Shown: positions 19,100 through 30,300 of the stretch, one piece after another
Layout: every line of letters starts with the position of its first letter
How positions within the stretch are numbered: the first letter of the stretch is position 1
Source: Gracilaria gracilis
Lineage: Eukaryota > Rhodophyta > Florideophyceae > Gracilariales > Gracilariaceae
NCBI GenBank assembly: GCA_030374805.1
Contig: JARGSG010000195.1
Location: 682,001-746,000 of the forward strand
Reading direction: 5' to 3'
Length of the DNA stretch: 64,000 nucleotides
The notes under the pieces: model-generated
Seen by the model: only the letters and a program-made list of their open reading frames with translations
The model's database searches: none
Told to the model about the DNA's origin: nothing
Program-made: the position numbers and the translations under genes

Positions 19100-19945
19100 A
19101 TGTTGCGTAGTTCCAGTGTGACTGATTTGCCTGACGATGTGCTACTACGCATCCTTTCCCTCACGGGCACCCTGCGCGTGCAGTTTGGAACAGCGTTTCG
19201 CCTCGCTTCCGTTTGTAATCGATTTCGTCGTCTTATCTTTTCTGCCTATCTGCCGAATATATCGCACATATCTTCCGATGCTATCTACACGCTCTCGTTG
19301 GCCGATGCACATGCCGCGAGAACGGCCATTGATTCCATGTTTGCTTCCACCGTGTCGTTGAGAACGCTTAATCTTAGCGGCTGTCCATCGCGCCTTATTT
19401 CGCATCAGTCCATTTCCTCGCTCATTCGTGTGGCTCGTCATTCGCTTGTTGATGTCAACTTTGCACATTGTACACTGAGCGACGATGTATTGCGACCGTT
19501 CATGACTTGTCCTAATCTGAGACGCCTGATACTTCCGAGCTGTGATATAACCGGTTCAATGTTTCGTCATTCAGGACCCGTCGCTCCTGTTGAAGAACTG
19601 GACTTATCGTGGGCCCATTCTCTAACTCAAAAAGGCGTGGAAGGCGTTGCAAGTATGGTTACTCTCAAACGACTTTGTTTGAAAGGCTGCGATTCCGTTC
19701 ACAATCAAACCTTACAAGCGTTTTTGCGGTCGGATGTATCCAAGTCACTTGAGGTCGTTTCCCTTGCTTTTTGTCCGATCAGTAACCAATGTCTCATTGA
19801 CTTCCTTCGCAACACTCCTCAAATGAAAGAGCTTGTTCTTGCTGAAAATCGTGGCAATATATGGCCTCAAGGTCTTTACACGCAAGCCGGAATTGATGCC
19901 ATACGCACCCAATTTCCATCTCTGAAGCTCACGTTTATCACCTGA
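19100..19945 (+). CDS. F-box / leucine-rich-repeat protein
   Basis: 281 residues, one exon. Residues about 7-50 are an F-box: SVTDLPDDVLLRILSL with a following ASVCNRFRRLIFS. The rest consists of LRRs of the cysteine-containing type used by FBXL proteins (LRTLNLSGCPSRL, VDVNFAHCTLSDDVL, LKRLCLKGCDSV, LEVVSLAFCPISNQCL). Such proteins are substrate receptors of SCF ubiquitin ligases: the F-box binds Skp1 and the LRR arc binds the target. The target is unknown. It begins close to a divergent promoter shared with the preceding minus-strand gene and converges on the PPOX-like gene 300 bp later. Confidence 0.85.
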   Translation: MLRSSSVTDLPDDVLLRILSLTGTLRVQFGTAFRLASVCNRFRRLIFSAYLPNISHISSDAIYTLSLADAHAARTAIDSMFASTVSLRTLNLSGCPSRLISHQSISSLIRVARHSLVDVNFAHCTLSDDVLRPFMTCPNLRRLILPSCDITGSMFRHSGPVAPVEELDLSWAHSLTQKGVEGVASMVTLKRLCLKGCDSVHNQTLQAFLRSDVSKSLEVVSLAFCPISNQCLIDFLRNTPQMKELVLAENRGNIWPQGLYTQAGIDAIRTQFPSLKLTFIT

Positions 19946-20243
19946 CGTTTGTGTAAAGTACGTGCAGTGCTCGCTTTCATGTCTGTTAAGTTACATCAAC
20001 ATTCGCGTCAGACGCTGTATGATGATGACGTAACCATAAAGCCCGCCTCAAAGCAGACGCCATAGAGTAGGAATTCTTTATCTGGCTTTCCAGTGGAAAT
20101 CATTTACGGCCATCCTCAGCTTCCTCTATCCGTGCAATTATTCATCCTTCCCAAACCGCTACACGTAGCCAACATCGCATTCTAACGGAGCGCTACAACT
20201 ACAAAAGTAGAGCACAAGCCCGAGCATCAGCCCGCAGAACACG

Positions 20244-20920
20244 TCAAGGGTTGATGTAGTTCTCAATCCAATTGCCGTCACTATCCAGTTCGAACAAACG
20301 TCTGTCATTTGCGCGCAGGTCTACATTATCAACTCTTTCCGGTCTCAGCGACAAAACTGCGAACCATTCAAGTGGGTGTTGGCTATTCGCTACCTCTTCA
20401 ATTTGCTCTTTTGAATACTCCTTCTCCTTCGGGCGACCGGGATGTGGACACATATAAAGTGCGCGTGCTGCGGGCGAAAGATCGTTCCATTGTTTCACGC
20501 GGAGTGCGGACAAATCATGATTTGTTTCATCACTAGTAATCACGCTAACATCTCCCACGATGCGAAATTGAACACGAGGTTCCTGAAGTACATGAAAGGC
20601 AACATATAAAGGGGTCAGAAGAGAAACAGGACAGCTATCGTATATGTGACTGCTGGCAGACGTACAAGAAAGTACCAACATGCTTCGGCTCTGGGATACT
20701 TGAAGAGACCGTGTACTTTGGCACTTCTTGCATCTGTAGCTATTAGAAGCGATGGTGTTTCACTCGAAGCTGTTTCATGCCAACCACGAAACACCACTGT
20801 TCTGCACGATGCTTCTCCCGAAACAGTGAGGGAAGCCAACTGCAGAAAATACGATGTTGGCTTTCGTTCCTGTCGAATGCAGCAATTGATGAGCTCTTGC
20901 CACGGCGGTCGCGCGCACAT
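20244..20920 (-). CDS. Pyridoxamine-phosphate-oxidase-like FMN-binding protein (Alr4036 family)
   Basis: Exons 20920-20666 and 20582-20244 are joined by an 83-bp intron (GTACGT...TTCAG), giving 197 residues. Exon 1 holds PPWQELINCCIRQER, FLQLASLTVSGEASCRTVVF and ARSAKVHGLFKYPRAEACWYF. Exon 2 resumes with VQFRIVGDVSVI and a Trp-Leu-Ser-Pro-type helix, then HPLEWFAVLSLRPERVDNVD. This series is that of the small PPOX-fold family typified by cyanobacterial Alr4036, which binds FMN. The usual length is about 190-200. Whether it oxidises pyridoxamine phosphate or another substrate is unknown; the family is common in plants, algae and cyanobacteria. Confidence 0.85.
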
Positions 20921-21283
20921 GGTGAACGCGCGTTGACAGAAAAAAACGGCGAGACGAGGCGTTCGATGAGATCATGACGATGACCGGTCACGAATTGATG
21001 GACGCGTGTAATACAATAAACACTGTGTATACATGATAAGAGCTCAAATTTTTATTTACGCGTATGCGCTACCACAAAAATGGTGCGGGTGAATCACGGT
21101 GACGCCTTCCCTCGGAAAATGAAAGAACAGTGGTTTGCTCTTTGCAAAATGTTGTTCACAGCAATGGCTTGTTTACTATTTACAAAGAAGTAGGATTAGA
21201 GCATAGAAGACTGTAATATCAAGAGGAGTTGCGTTAGAAAAGATCAAAACGTAGGGAGTGCCAAAAAGAAAAAGTGCACAGTA
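20921..21283. other. Intergenic region, nothing recognised
   Basis: 363 bp between two minus-strand genes; AT-richer than its surroundings, with no repeats or frames worth listing. Confidence 0.5.
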
Positions 21284-21971
21284 CTATACTGACGCATGTT
21301 TTGCAAAGTTGTTACTGCATGTTTTTTTCAGAACCTTTTCTTGGTCCATACGAACCGCACCATTAGCAGGGGGAGCATCATCTTCGCAGTACGTTAGCTC
21401 AAACATGACCTGAAGCAAGTAACGGGAACAAATTGTTTCCGCGCCAGTGGAAAGTTTCGAATGCTTCACGAAGATCGGTCTGCAGCGACTTTCACATTAC
21501 AGACGGAAGCTGCTGATTTCACCACATGTCCGCATGGTGCGGTGACGTATCTTCACACCGTTGCCTCATCGAAACATACCGTGCCCGGGGCCGAATATAA
21601 CGTGAGGGAAATGGCCAAACAAGTCGCTAAGCGACGCGCCTAGCATTATACCGCCTCCGCAAGACGTCCCCCGTGGTCCCAAACGACACCTTCATGTGCA
21701 TGGTCGAGCGAGTCGTAGAGCACACCAGTAGATACGCGTTTTGGTCTGATTGGACCATTTTATTGAAAGCGGCACATGCTCCAATAACTTTGCACCGTTG
21801 CGCTTCTGTGACACATGGCTCCAATAGAAAAAGGCGCTTTGTCACCGCTGACGTCCCTGCTTTCTGTACGTCTCCCGCGTCGCTGACTGCACCCGTGTGA
21901 TGCCAGACTAAGGATGTTGGTCCTGCTGGTAGTGCCCGCATTCGAACGAATTGTTCTCGCACTTCGTGCAT
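21284..21971 (-). CDS. Uncharacterised protein, two exons
   Basis: Exons 21971-21652 and 21479-21284 with a 172-bp intron (GTATAA...TGCAG) join in phase to give 171 residues. Across the junction the chain reads SFGTTGDVLRRRPIFVKHSK, and the flanks look globular (RCKVIGACAAFNKMVQSDQN before it; ICSRYLLQVMFELTYCEDDA after it). I cannot name the family; it has no transmembrane segment and ends in a short Lys-rich helix. The gene is divergent from the D-lactate dehydrogenase-like gene with under 200 bp between start codons, so the promoter is shared. A second Met eleven residues in could be the start. Confidence 0.5.
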
Positions 21972-22163
21972 CTGCAGCTCACTTACAACGTGACATCCTC
22001 TTCGTCCTCGTCGTGTAACTTGTCCACAGTCGCGTTCCCGTCTCGTTAACTTAAAAGTGCATCACCGTACGTGTGCTCCATCGTCCATCCATCAACCACG
22101 ACCTCCTGCAGCTTTGTACACAACAACGTCTTCAACAGTCTTCAACAAACCCCTCTATTCACC

Positions 22164-23303
22164 ATGTTCAAAACAACAACACTAACTTCTTTGTCCCCTA
22201 ACTCTATTCTGGGTACATTCAGTCCTCACTTCGTGATGAGCTCATCAAATGGACCTGTGATAGAAGCCCCCGTTCGAGTCGTGGTGTACAGCTCAAAACG
22301 ATACGAGAGGGACTTTCTAACTTCGCATCCGCAGCTAGCCAAAATCGCGCCAAACGTGCGATTAGAATTTCTAGCTCCTCGTCTGGATTGCAACACCGCC
22401 AAGCTGGCCGCCGGCGCCGACGCGGTGTGTATTTTCGTTAACGACTGTGCAGATGAGGAAACAATTCAGCTGTTAGCAAAAAATGGCACCAAATGCTTAC
22501 TGCTTCGATGTGCTGGTTTCAATCAAGTCGATTTGAAAGCGGCCGCTCTGAACGGTGTCACTGTGTTACGAGTACCCCAGTACTCGCCGTACGCAGTTGC
22601 TGAGTTTGCGGTGGCACTTTTGCTCACAACCGTGCGCAAGACGCACAAGGCGTATAACCGTACCAGAGAAAGCAACTTTGCGTTGAATGGGCTGCTTGGA
22701 TTTGATATTCACGGCAAGACGGTGGGCATTTGCGGAACCGGCAAAATTGGACTGCTTTTCGCCAAGATCATGCTTGGATTCGGTGCGCGGGTGATTGCAT
22801 ATGACATCTTCCGCAGCGAGGAGGCGAAGAAAATGGGCGTGGAATACGTGAGCTTTGACGACTTGCTGGATACGTCAGATGTGATTAGTCTGCATTGCCC
22901 GCTGTTTCCGTCCACAAGACATATGATCAACGCCGAGGCAGTGAACAAAATGAAGAAAGGCGTGGTTCTCATCAACACCTCCAGAGGTGAGCTGGTTGAC
23001 ATGAACGCGCTCATCTTCGGTCTCAGGCGCGGAATTATCGGAGGCTGTGGTATGGATGTCATGGAAGGCGAGGAAGAGCTTTTCTTCGATGATCACACCG
23101 GGGAGATTTTGGAAGATGAGAAGATTCTGACACTTCAGAGTTTACCCAACGTTCTCATCACGCCGCACATTGCTTTCTGTACTGACACGGCAATTTCAAA
23201 CATTTGGAGCGCCACATACGAGAACGTGGTGAGATTTGTGGAGAGGCGGGATCGTGGCGGTAGTGAGGATGAATATTTGAAGAATGAGGTGGTAGCGCGT
23301 TAA
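22164..23303 (+). CDS. D-lactate dehydrogenase-like 2-hydroxyacid dehydrogenase
   Basis: 379 residues from the Met at 22164 (ACC-ATG context); Mets at 22071 and 22236 are alternatives. The last would give a cytosolic protein starting MSSSNGPVIE. The stretch between 22164 and 22236 is Thr/Ser-rich and could be a targeting peptide. Family features: LLLRCAGFNQVDL (substrate Arg region), AEFAVALLLTTVRK, the Rossmann motif GKTVGICGTGKIG, LHCPLFPSTRHMIN, LINTSRGELVD and the catalytic-His region NVLITPHIAFCTDTA. The enzyme class reduces pyruvate to D-lactate with NADH, as in bacterial LdhA and algal homologues. Whether lactate is the real substrate cannot be told from sequence. Confidence 0.9.
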   Translation: MFKTTTLTSLSPNSILGTFSPHFVMSSSNGPVIEAPVRVVVYSSKRYERDFLTSHPQLAKIAPNVRLEFLAPRLDCNTAKLAAGADAVCIFVNDCADEETIQLLAKNGTKCLLLRCAGFNQVDLKAAALNGVTVLRVPQYSPYAVAEFAVALLLTTVRKTHKAYNRTRESNFALNGLLGFDIHGKTVGICGTGKIGLLFAKIMLGFGARVIAYDIFRSEEAKKMGVEYVSFDDLLDTSDVISLHCPLFPSTRHMINAEAVNKMKKGVVLINTSRGELVDMNALIFGLRRGIIGGCGMDVMEGEEELFFDDHTGEILEDEKILTLQSLPNVLITPHIAFCTDTAISNIWSATYENVVRFVERRDRGGSEDEYLKNEVVAR

Positions 23304-23317
23304 GGTGCTTTTTTGAC

Positions 23318-23335
23318 TTTTTTTTTTTTTTTTTT
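23318..23335. repeat. T homopolymer (18 bp)
   Basis: Begins 15 bp after the D-LDH-like stop codon; possibly part of the 3' UTR or its processing region. Confidence 0.95.
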
Positions 23336-23607
23336 CGGTGTATGTAGAGTAACTGTCCCTTCCTTGGACGCGACACTTCAAGCTGTGTAATTTGCATCCA
23401 GTACCCAGGCGGCTGAGGCTCGCTGAACAGTCTGTTCTTCGTTGAAGGCTAGGCTAGCTGAGACATAACGGATGTGATACGAATTTATATAATACATGTA
23501 TAACCATAAACAAGAACCGAAGGCAAACCGTGTTTGGCATGCCATGTGATCGCTGCCATGTGTGCACTGCGTCGTAACTTACGGCTTGGTTCCCAAACGG
23601 GTGTTTA

Positions 23608-23625
23608 TGTCGGGTATACCCGACA
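23608..23625. repeat. 18-bp perfect palindrome
   Basis: tgtcgggtatacccgaca reads identically on both strands. It is in non-coding DNA between two convergent genes. Confidence 0.9.
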
Positions 23626-24055
23626 AGAGTACGGCGCGTTCGTGACGGCGGCCGTTTGCACAAGTTCCAATTTTGTTCCAAGGCCAGCTCTTCTCGAAAG
23701 TAAACACACCGAACGCATCAGCACATGTGTACACAACCGTGTTGTTCGGTATTCCACGTGTGGCACAAGCCGGTAGATATCAGCTCAAGCGCGCTGGCTG
23801 AGATATTCACACAGCACGCACAGCGATTGGTCCGCTGCACGTGTCCGATTCGCTGTTGATCCGCCGCCCCTCGCGCCAACCATCGCCAGAACAAACGGAC
23901 GTGCAGACGGCTTGTCTGCACAGCCGCCAATCTCATGTGGATTCAACGAAAAGTTGAACAAAATCACAAATTAACCGATGTTTATCCGGCTACAAGTCGT
24001 ATAAAAAAAAACCTAGCAAGATATCAAACGATCTACTTGACGTTTAGAGTGGGAC

Positions 24056-25143
<1,088 letters not shown>

Positions 25144-25442
25144 GATGATTGAGGAACGGGGGGTACTGCAGCGATTGGAACGGAGAGTGGGGCGGTTAGC
25201 AAAGAAGGACGGCGAGGAAACAAAGGCCGGGGCGCGATCGCGTGCAGATCGGGTCGAAAACAGGGAGAACATGATGGCGTTCACCCGCGATGCACAACGG
25301 CGGCCAGCGTCCAAACACAGCGCACGCGTATCTTACATACCGTTTGAAACAACACAAGCAAAAAAAAAACAGCAGCACGACGGGGCGAGAAAACGAGCAC
25401 AGAAAAACGGACGACGGCGGGGAAGTTGTTGAGCGGCGGGAT

Positions 25443-25467
25443 GGGGGGGGGGGGGGGGGGGGGGGGG
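25443..25467. repeat. G homopolymer (25 bp)
   Basis: Uninterrupted G run about 300 bp upstream of the GAPDH start; it is a C run on the coding strand. Confidence 0.95.
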
Positions 25468-25614
25468 AGGGGGAAATGCTGGAGTGGCTCCGCCACGGTA
25501 TTTACAACCAATGCAAAATTGAGGGGGGCGCCGTCTCGGACGGTTGGGCACGGCGTGCGACGCGGAAATTCATCGGGCCCAGTTGCCACAGTGCGCACGA
25601 AGTTGCCATCTCAT

Positions 25615-25693
25615 CCAATCCAAAAGGGGCGAATGAACGCGCAGATCGGGCGCGCGCGCTGATTGGTCACACAAGGCGCCCGTGTGATCCAAT
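25615..25693 (-). promoter_or_regulatory. CCAAT-box cluster upstream of GAPDH
   Basis: CCAAT at 25615-25619, ATTGG (reverse) at 25662-25666 and CCAAT at 25689-25693. The last two form an imperfect inverted repeat (gattggtcacac ... gtgtgatccaatc). They are about 470-550 bp upstream of the start codon. CCAAT is the NF-Y site; function here is inferred. Confidence 0.4.
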
Positions 25694-26399
25694 CGTACGG
25701 GGCCGATCCGCCGCGTTGATGATGCGCTGTTCGCATCATCGTTTGTCGCAGCAGCACGTCGCGCTGGCGACGCGTAGTCACTGCTGTGCCTGGTGCACGC
25801 CGTGTGCACGTGGCCACGACGCGGGGGGGGTGGAGGCGCGGCGCGCGTGGACAGCGCGTCGGCGTGGGGCAGGTGGAGGAGGTGTTGGGGCGGCGTACAG
25901 TGGATGAGCACACACCACGTAGACGCTCGACGCGTCTGCATACGAGAGGGCGACGGCGGGCTTGCTTGGTGGTCTCTCGCGATGTGGGCACCTGTTTTCA
26001 GCGTGAAAAGGGCGACTGTTGTGCGTACGCGTCGCGTTGCAACACGAGGCGCTTTATCTGTATCGCGTGCTCGTGTGCTGCTCCGACGTGTCCCGCTGCG
26101 TGGCTCAACGCTGTGCGCCGGTTCGAAGAGCACTTTTCGGCGCCAACGTCTGGCCTTGGAGCCTCGAGCAGCAGGAGGCTGTGAATCTGCACTGTATTGA
26201 GTTGCCAACGTGATACTGTAGCACTATCAGTGTAAAGATACTGTATTACTGATAGGTTAGAGATTGGATGATACCAGTAACCCTTATAAGCAAGCGAGCG
26301 CATGAAGCATCTGCGGGTCGCTTAATAAGCTCTGTGTCCCCTCCCCTCCCCCTGCCGCATTCGGCAGTGATACTCGGTAGGGCGCTATCTAACCTTAGC

Positions 26400-26404
26400 T
26401 CAAG
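26400..26404. repeat. Target-site duplication, left copy
   Basis: tcaag directly before the left LTR; the same five bases follow the right LTR. Confidence 0.9.
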
Positions 26405-27251
26405 TGAGAACACCATTTTGGTAGAAGAAATGGTGCGGGTGATGACAAACCCAAGGGCGGGGGGACACAAACAAAAAGTAAAGGGGACACAACGGAAAGT
26501 GCTCTCGAGAGTACCAGCCCAACACGCTGCGTAGCGATAGTAGGCAAGAGTCCGTAGTAAACACAAAAAGTGCACAAAGTAGCAACGACGAAGCTGAGAC
26601 GTGTAGCAAGTAGAAGCCACAGCACGACCAAAACTATAGGTCTAGTGCTGGCAGGAACAGACACGAAACGACAACAGAAAAGCAGAAGCTCCCTCTCGCA
26701 GGACCGAACGTAGGTCACTTGCGGGGAACGACACTTCTAAAGCTGAAGCACAAGACAGACCCAAACAAGGGGTATTGCAATTCAGACCCTCGTCGGGAGA
26801 AAGCGGGAGACCAACCGCCAAGGGGGGAAGAAAAGGCTGAAGAGGGGGGGGGAGAGAAACGACAAAAAGGGAGCAAGACAGAGTTTGCTGTGAAGGATGG
26901 TGGGGGGTCGTCGAGAAAGGGGAAGTGGTCTGGCCTGAGTTGGTCAGGGGGCGACCAACTCGGCCCTTTTATACGCAATTGAACCTTCAAAACTAGACTC
27001 TAAACGCATTTCTACTTTCGATAACCAATGAGCTGGTCACTACTGCAACATATTCCCCGTCTCTGCCACTCACCGCGGAGGCAGTGGCGCTTAAGTAGAC
27101 AGGGGGAGCCGGCGAGGACCATGCGGTTCACTCCCGTGCACCATGCGTAGAAAACTAAAATATCCATAAAATATCCAAGTAGAGAAACTTGTAGAATTAC
27201 ACTTGTGTCCAACACGTGCACCGCACACGCTGCACGGAAACACGTGCCACA
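26405..27251 (-). repeat. LTR (3' LTR in the element's own direction)
   Basis: 847 bp, TG...CA ends. It contains a TATA-like sequence in the element's orientation (tataaaag, rc of 26966-26973 region). It is near-identical to the LTR at 31569-32412. Confidence 0.93.
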
Positions 27252-27317
27252 CACTCCCAAACCCAGCGGGAGCAACACCGAGCGACCAAGAAAAAGGGAA
27301 ACGGGGACATGTCCTAG

Positions 27318-30300
27318 TTACTTCACGGATGTGTCAAAAACGCCAGTCCCAGAACAGTACAGGATCTCGAATTCGTACAAGGCGAGAAGATCCAACCAAC
27401 GGGTGTGGCGTCCACGTACGTCCTTCTTCTGGAAGCGATACCTCAGGGCCTGATGATCGGTCACCAACTGGAATGGCTTCGATCCAAGAAGGTAGATGCG
27501 AAACTTCTTCAGGGCAAAAACGACTGCCAAGGCCTCCTTCTCGCATACCGAGTAGTTCTGCTCAGACTTGTTCATAGTTCTGCTTGCGTACTGAACCGGG
27601 TGGAACATTCCATCCTCCTTCTTTTGAGTCAGGACAGCCCCCAAAGACCGGGTGGAGGCATCTGTCTCGACACGAAAAGAGGCATCAAAGTCCGGGAAAG
27701 CGAGAACCGGGGGGGAAACAAGCTTCCTCTTCAACTCCTCAAACGCTTCTCTCATCTCGGGGGTGAACTCCAGCCTCTTCTTGCCTGTGGTGGCGGCGTG
27801 AAGGGGCGCGGAGGTCTGTGAAAACCCTTTGATGAAACGCCTGTAGTAGCTCGCAAGGCCCAGGAAACTCCTAAGCTCAGTGGTCGTCGAAGGTAGAGGG
27901 GCATCCTGAATCGCTTCAATCTTCTTCATGTCCACGGACACTCCACTAGCCTCGATGACGTGCCCCAGAAGGTGAATCTTGGGCTGAGCGAAGTCGCACT
28001 TGCTGATCTTCAGCTTCAGCCCATGCGAGGTGATGAGCTTCAGCACTTCCGACACGTGGTGGACATGCTCCTCCATGGTCTTCGAGAATATGACCACATC
28101 GTCAATGTACACACGTGCAAAGGCAATGCGACCGAGAATGGAGTCCATCAACCTTTGGAAAGTCGATGGGGCATTCATCAGGCCAAAGGGCATGACCTCA
28201 AACTGGAAGGTCCCTTGCCGACAGACGAAAGTGGTCATCTCTTTGCAACGGGGCGACATGCCGATCTGCCAGTATCCAGAGAACAAATCCAGCGTCGTGA
28301 AGAACGAACAACCGCCAAGGTCATCGAAGATCTGATCCATGTGGGGGAGTGGCCAACGATCTGGTTTCATGATCTGATTCAAGGCTCTGTAGTCGACGCA
28401 GAACCTTGGCTTTCCATCCTTCTTCGTGGCGATGACAACGGGGAAGGACCAGGCGGACGAGCATGGACGCACGATCCCAGCAGCGAGCATCTTGTGAACC
28501 TCCTTTCGGACCACCTCGTCATGCTTTGGTGGGAGTCGACGGAGACGTGATCGGATTGGAGTATTGTCGGTAATCTCGAAGTCGTGCAAGACGGGCACAC
28601 CAGAAGGCCGGAGGTCATAGAGGGACCATGCCACAATGTCTGTGGCACAGAGAACTGAGAAAAGCTTCTGCTGAACCGTCCCGGGGAGATGCGACAAACG
28701 ATCAAGAATGACCTGCTTCTGGTCGGTGTCTGGGGGGAAGTCTCGGCGATCGAAGGCGCACCCATGCTCATCGCTGGCAACGGTGTCCTGAAGAGAGTAC
28801 TCCACTTCATGTGCTACGCAGACATCACTCTCAGAGGCAAGCACAAGACCATGGGGCACTGCAGGGGTTTCCCTTCCGTTCTGTCCTTGACCGGGTGAAG
28901 CAGGGCCGTCCTCGGAAGTCTGAAAACCGTTCTGAACTCCATTGAAGTCTCGGGAACCGCTGGAAGCATCATTTCCTCCTGGGATGTGGTACTCGACTGG
29001 GGCCGATATCTGATTCTGGGGGAAGTAGATGTTCATGCCCCCAAAATCATCCTGGAGGAGCTCACCTTCAGCCCCGAAAGGCAAACTGTCCGTCGTGACC
29101 GAAGGAAAGGGGGCACCGGGGTGACCTAAGTGACGCCTTTTGACCTTGATGTAGAGAACGTCTTGGCGATCTGGCTCCTCCTCATCTCGGCGTGGGAGAA
29201 GAAGAACCTCGTCGCGGATCGGGACTGTTAGACCAGGGTCTTCGAACACAACCGGGTGTGGCTCAAACGGCACGTGCAAGGCTGGGTTAACCTCACCAAC
29301 TTCGTCTTCGGTATCTTCATCATCATCATCTTCATCTTCATCTTCATCTTCACCTTCATCTTCATCTTCTTCATCGGACTCATCTTCATCTTCTGTGGCT
29401 TCTGCGTCCTCGTAGCGCCTGTTGTCGTTGATAGCGAGATCACGCAATTGCTCCAGGGCACGTTCGCCGGTTGTCAAGGGTGGCGGAGGCGGAGCACGAG
29501 CACCAACCTGACGCAAACCAACCAGCTCCGCGGCCCGGGACTCGGGATCTTGACTAGTGTCACCGACTTGCTCTTCTTGATTGTCATGATCAGAGTCGTG
29601 AGACCCATCTGGGTTCATAGTCGGGCGATCACCTCCCAACGTGACGAGGGTGACCTCTGGGCCCAAAGCGTGTCCATCGAAGAAAACCTCGTCCTCCTCC
29701 ATTGAGGCGAACAGACTATCTCCTTCGGAGGGGAACCCATACCTCTCTTCATCGGAATCTGATGTAAAGTCCTCACTATCTGTGCCAGAAATTGGCACAA
29801 ACTCGTCGATCCCAGCGCGCTCGTAATCTAGTCCGAGTAGGATTGGCGAGCCATCATATACCATCTTCACCTCCTGTGTGCTGATATCGATGCAGGCTTG
29901 CATCGCCTCCAAGGTGGGAAAGCCGATGATGAGGTCAAATGGGGGCCTTTCGATGACCAGAAATTCGAGCGGGACTCTCACAGAATCAAAAATGACAGGA
30001 ACATCACGGAGCGTGCCGCGAACCAGTGCGACGTCGCCGTTCGCCACGCGAATCTGACGATCAGTGGGCTTGGGCTTCAACGAAAGCCTCTCGGCCAGCT
30101 CAGAAGACATGAGATTGGGGATTGCCCCGGAATCCAGAAGAGCCTGTGCGGGAGTCCCATACACCTTCACTGGGACCACTTTAAGGCGTGCTCCCTTCAT
30201 GGAGGTCTCGGCGAACGTTACTCGACGCGGGGATGCCTTTCCAGACAAGATGCGGCGAATGTCCTTCTTGGCATCATCAGCATCGCCACGAACCAGCTGA

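Larger units (their letters stand above)
23304..24055. other. Convergent 3' intergenic region (D-LDH / GAPDH)
   Basis: 750 bp without a gene. Directly after the dehydrogenase stop is an 18-T run (23318-23335). An 18-bp perfect palindrome lies at 23608-23625. Short frames at 23454-23967 look like noise. Confidence 0.6.
25144..26399. other. GAPDH upstream region
   Basis: No gene. It contains a 25-bp G run at 25443-25467, three CCAAT-type boxes at 25615-25693 and GC-rich sequence. Near the element insertion site is an 8-bp inverted repeat (ctatcagt at 26224 / actgatag at 26248). Arg/Ala/Pro/Thr-rich frames here are artefacts of composition. Confidence 0.6.
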
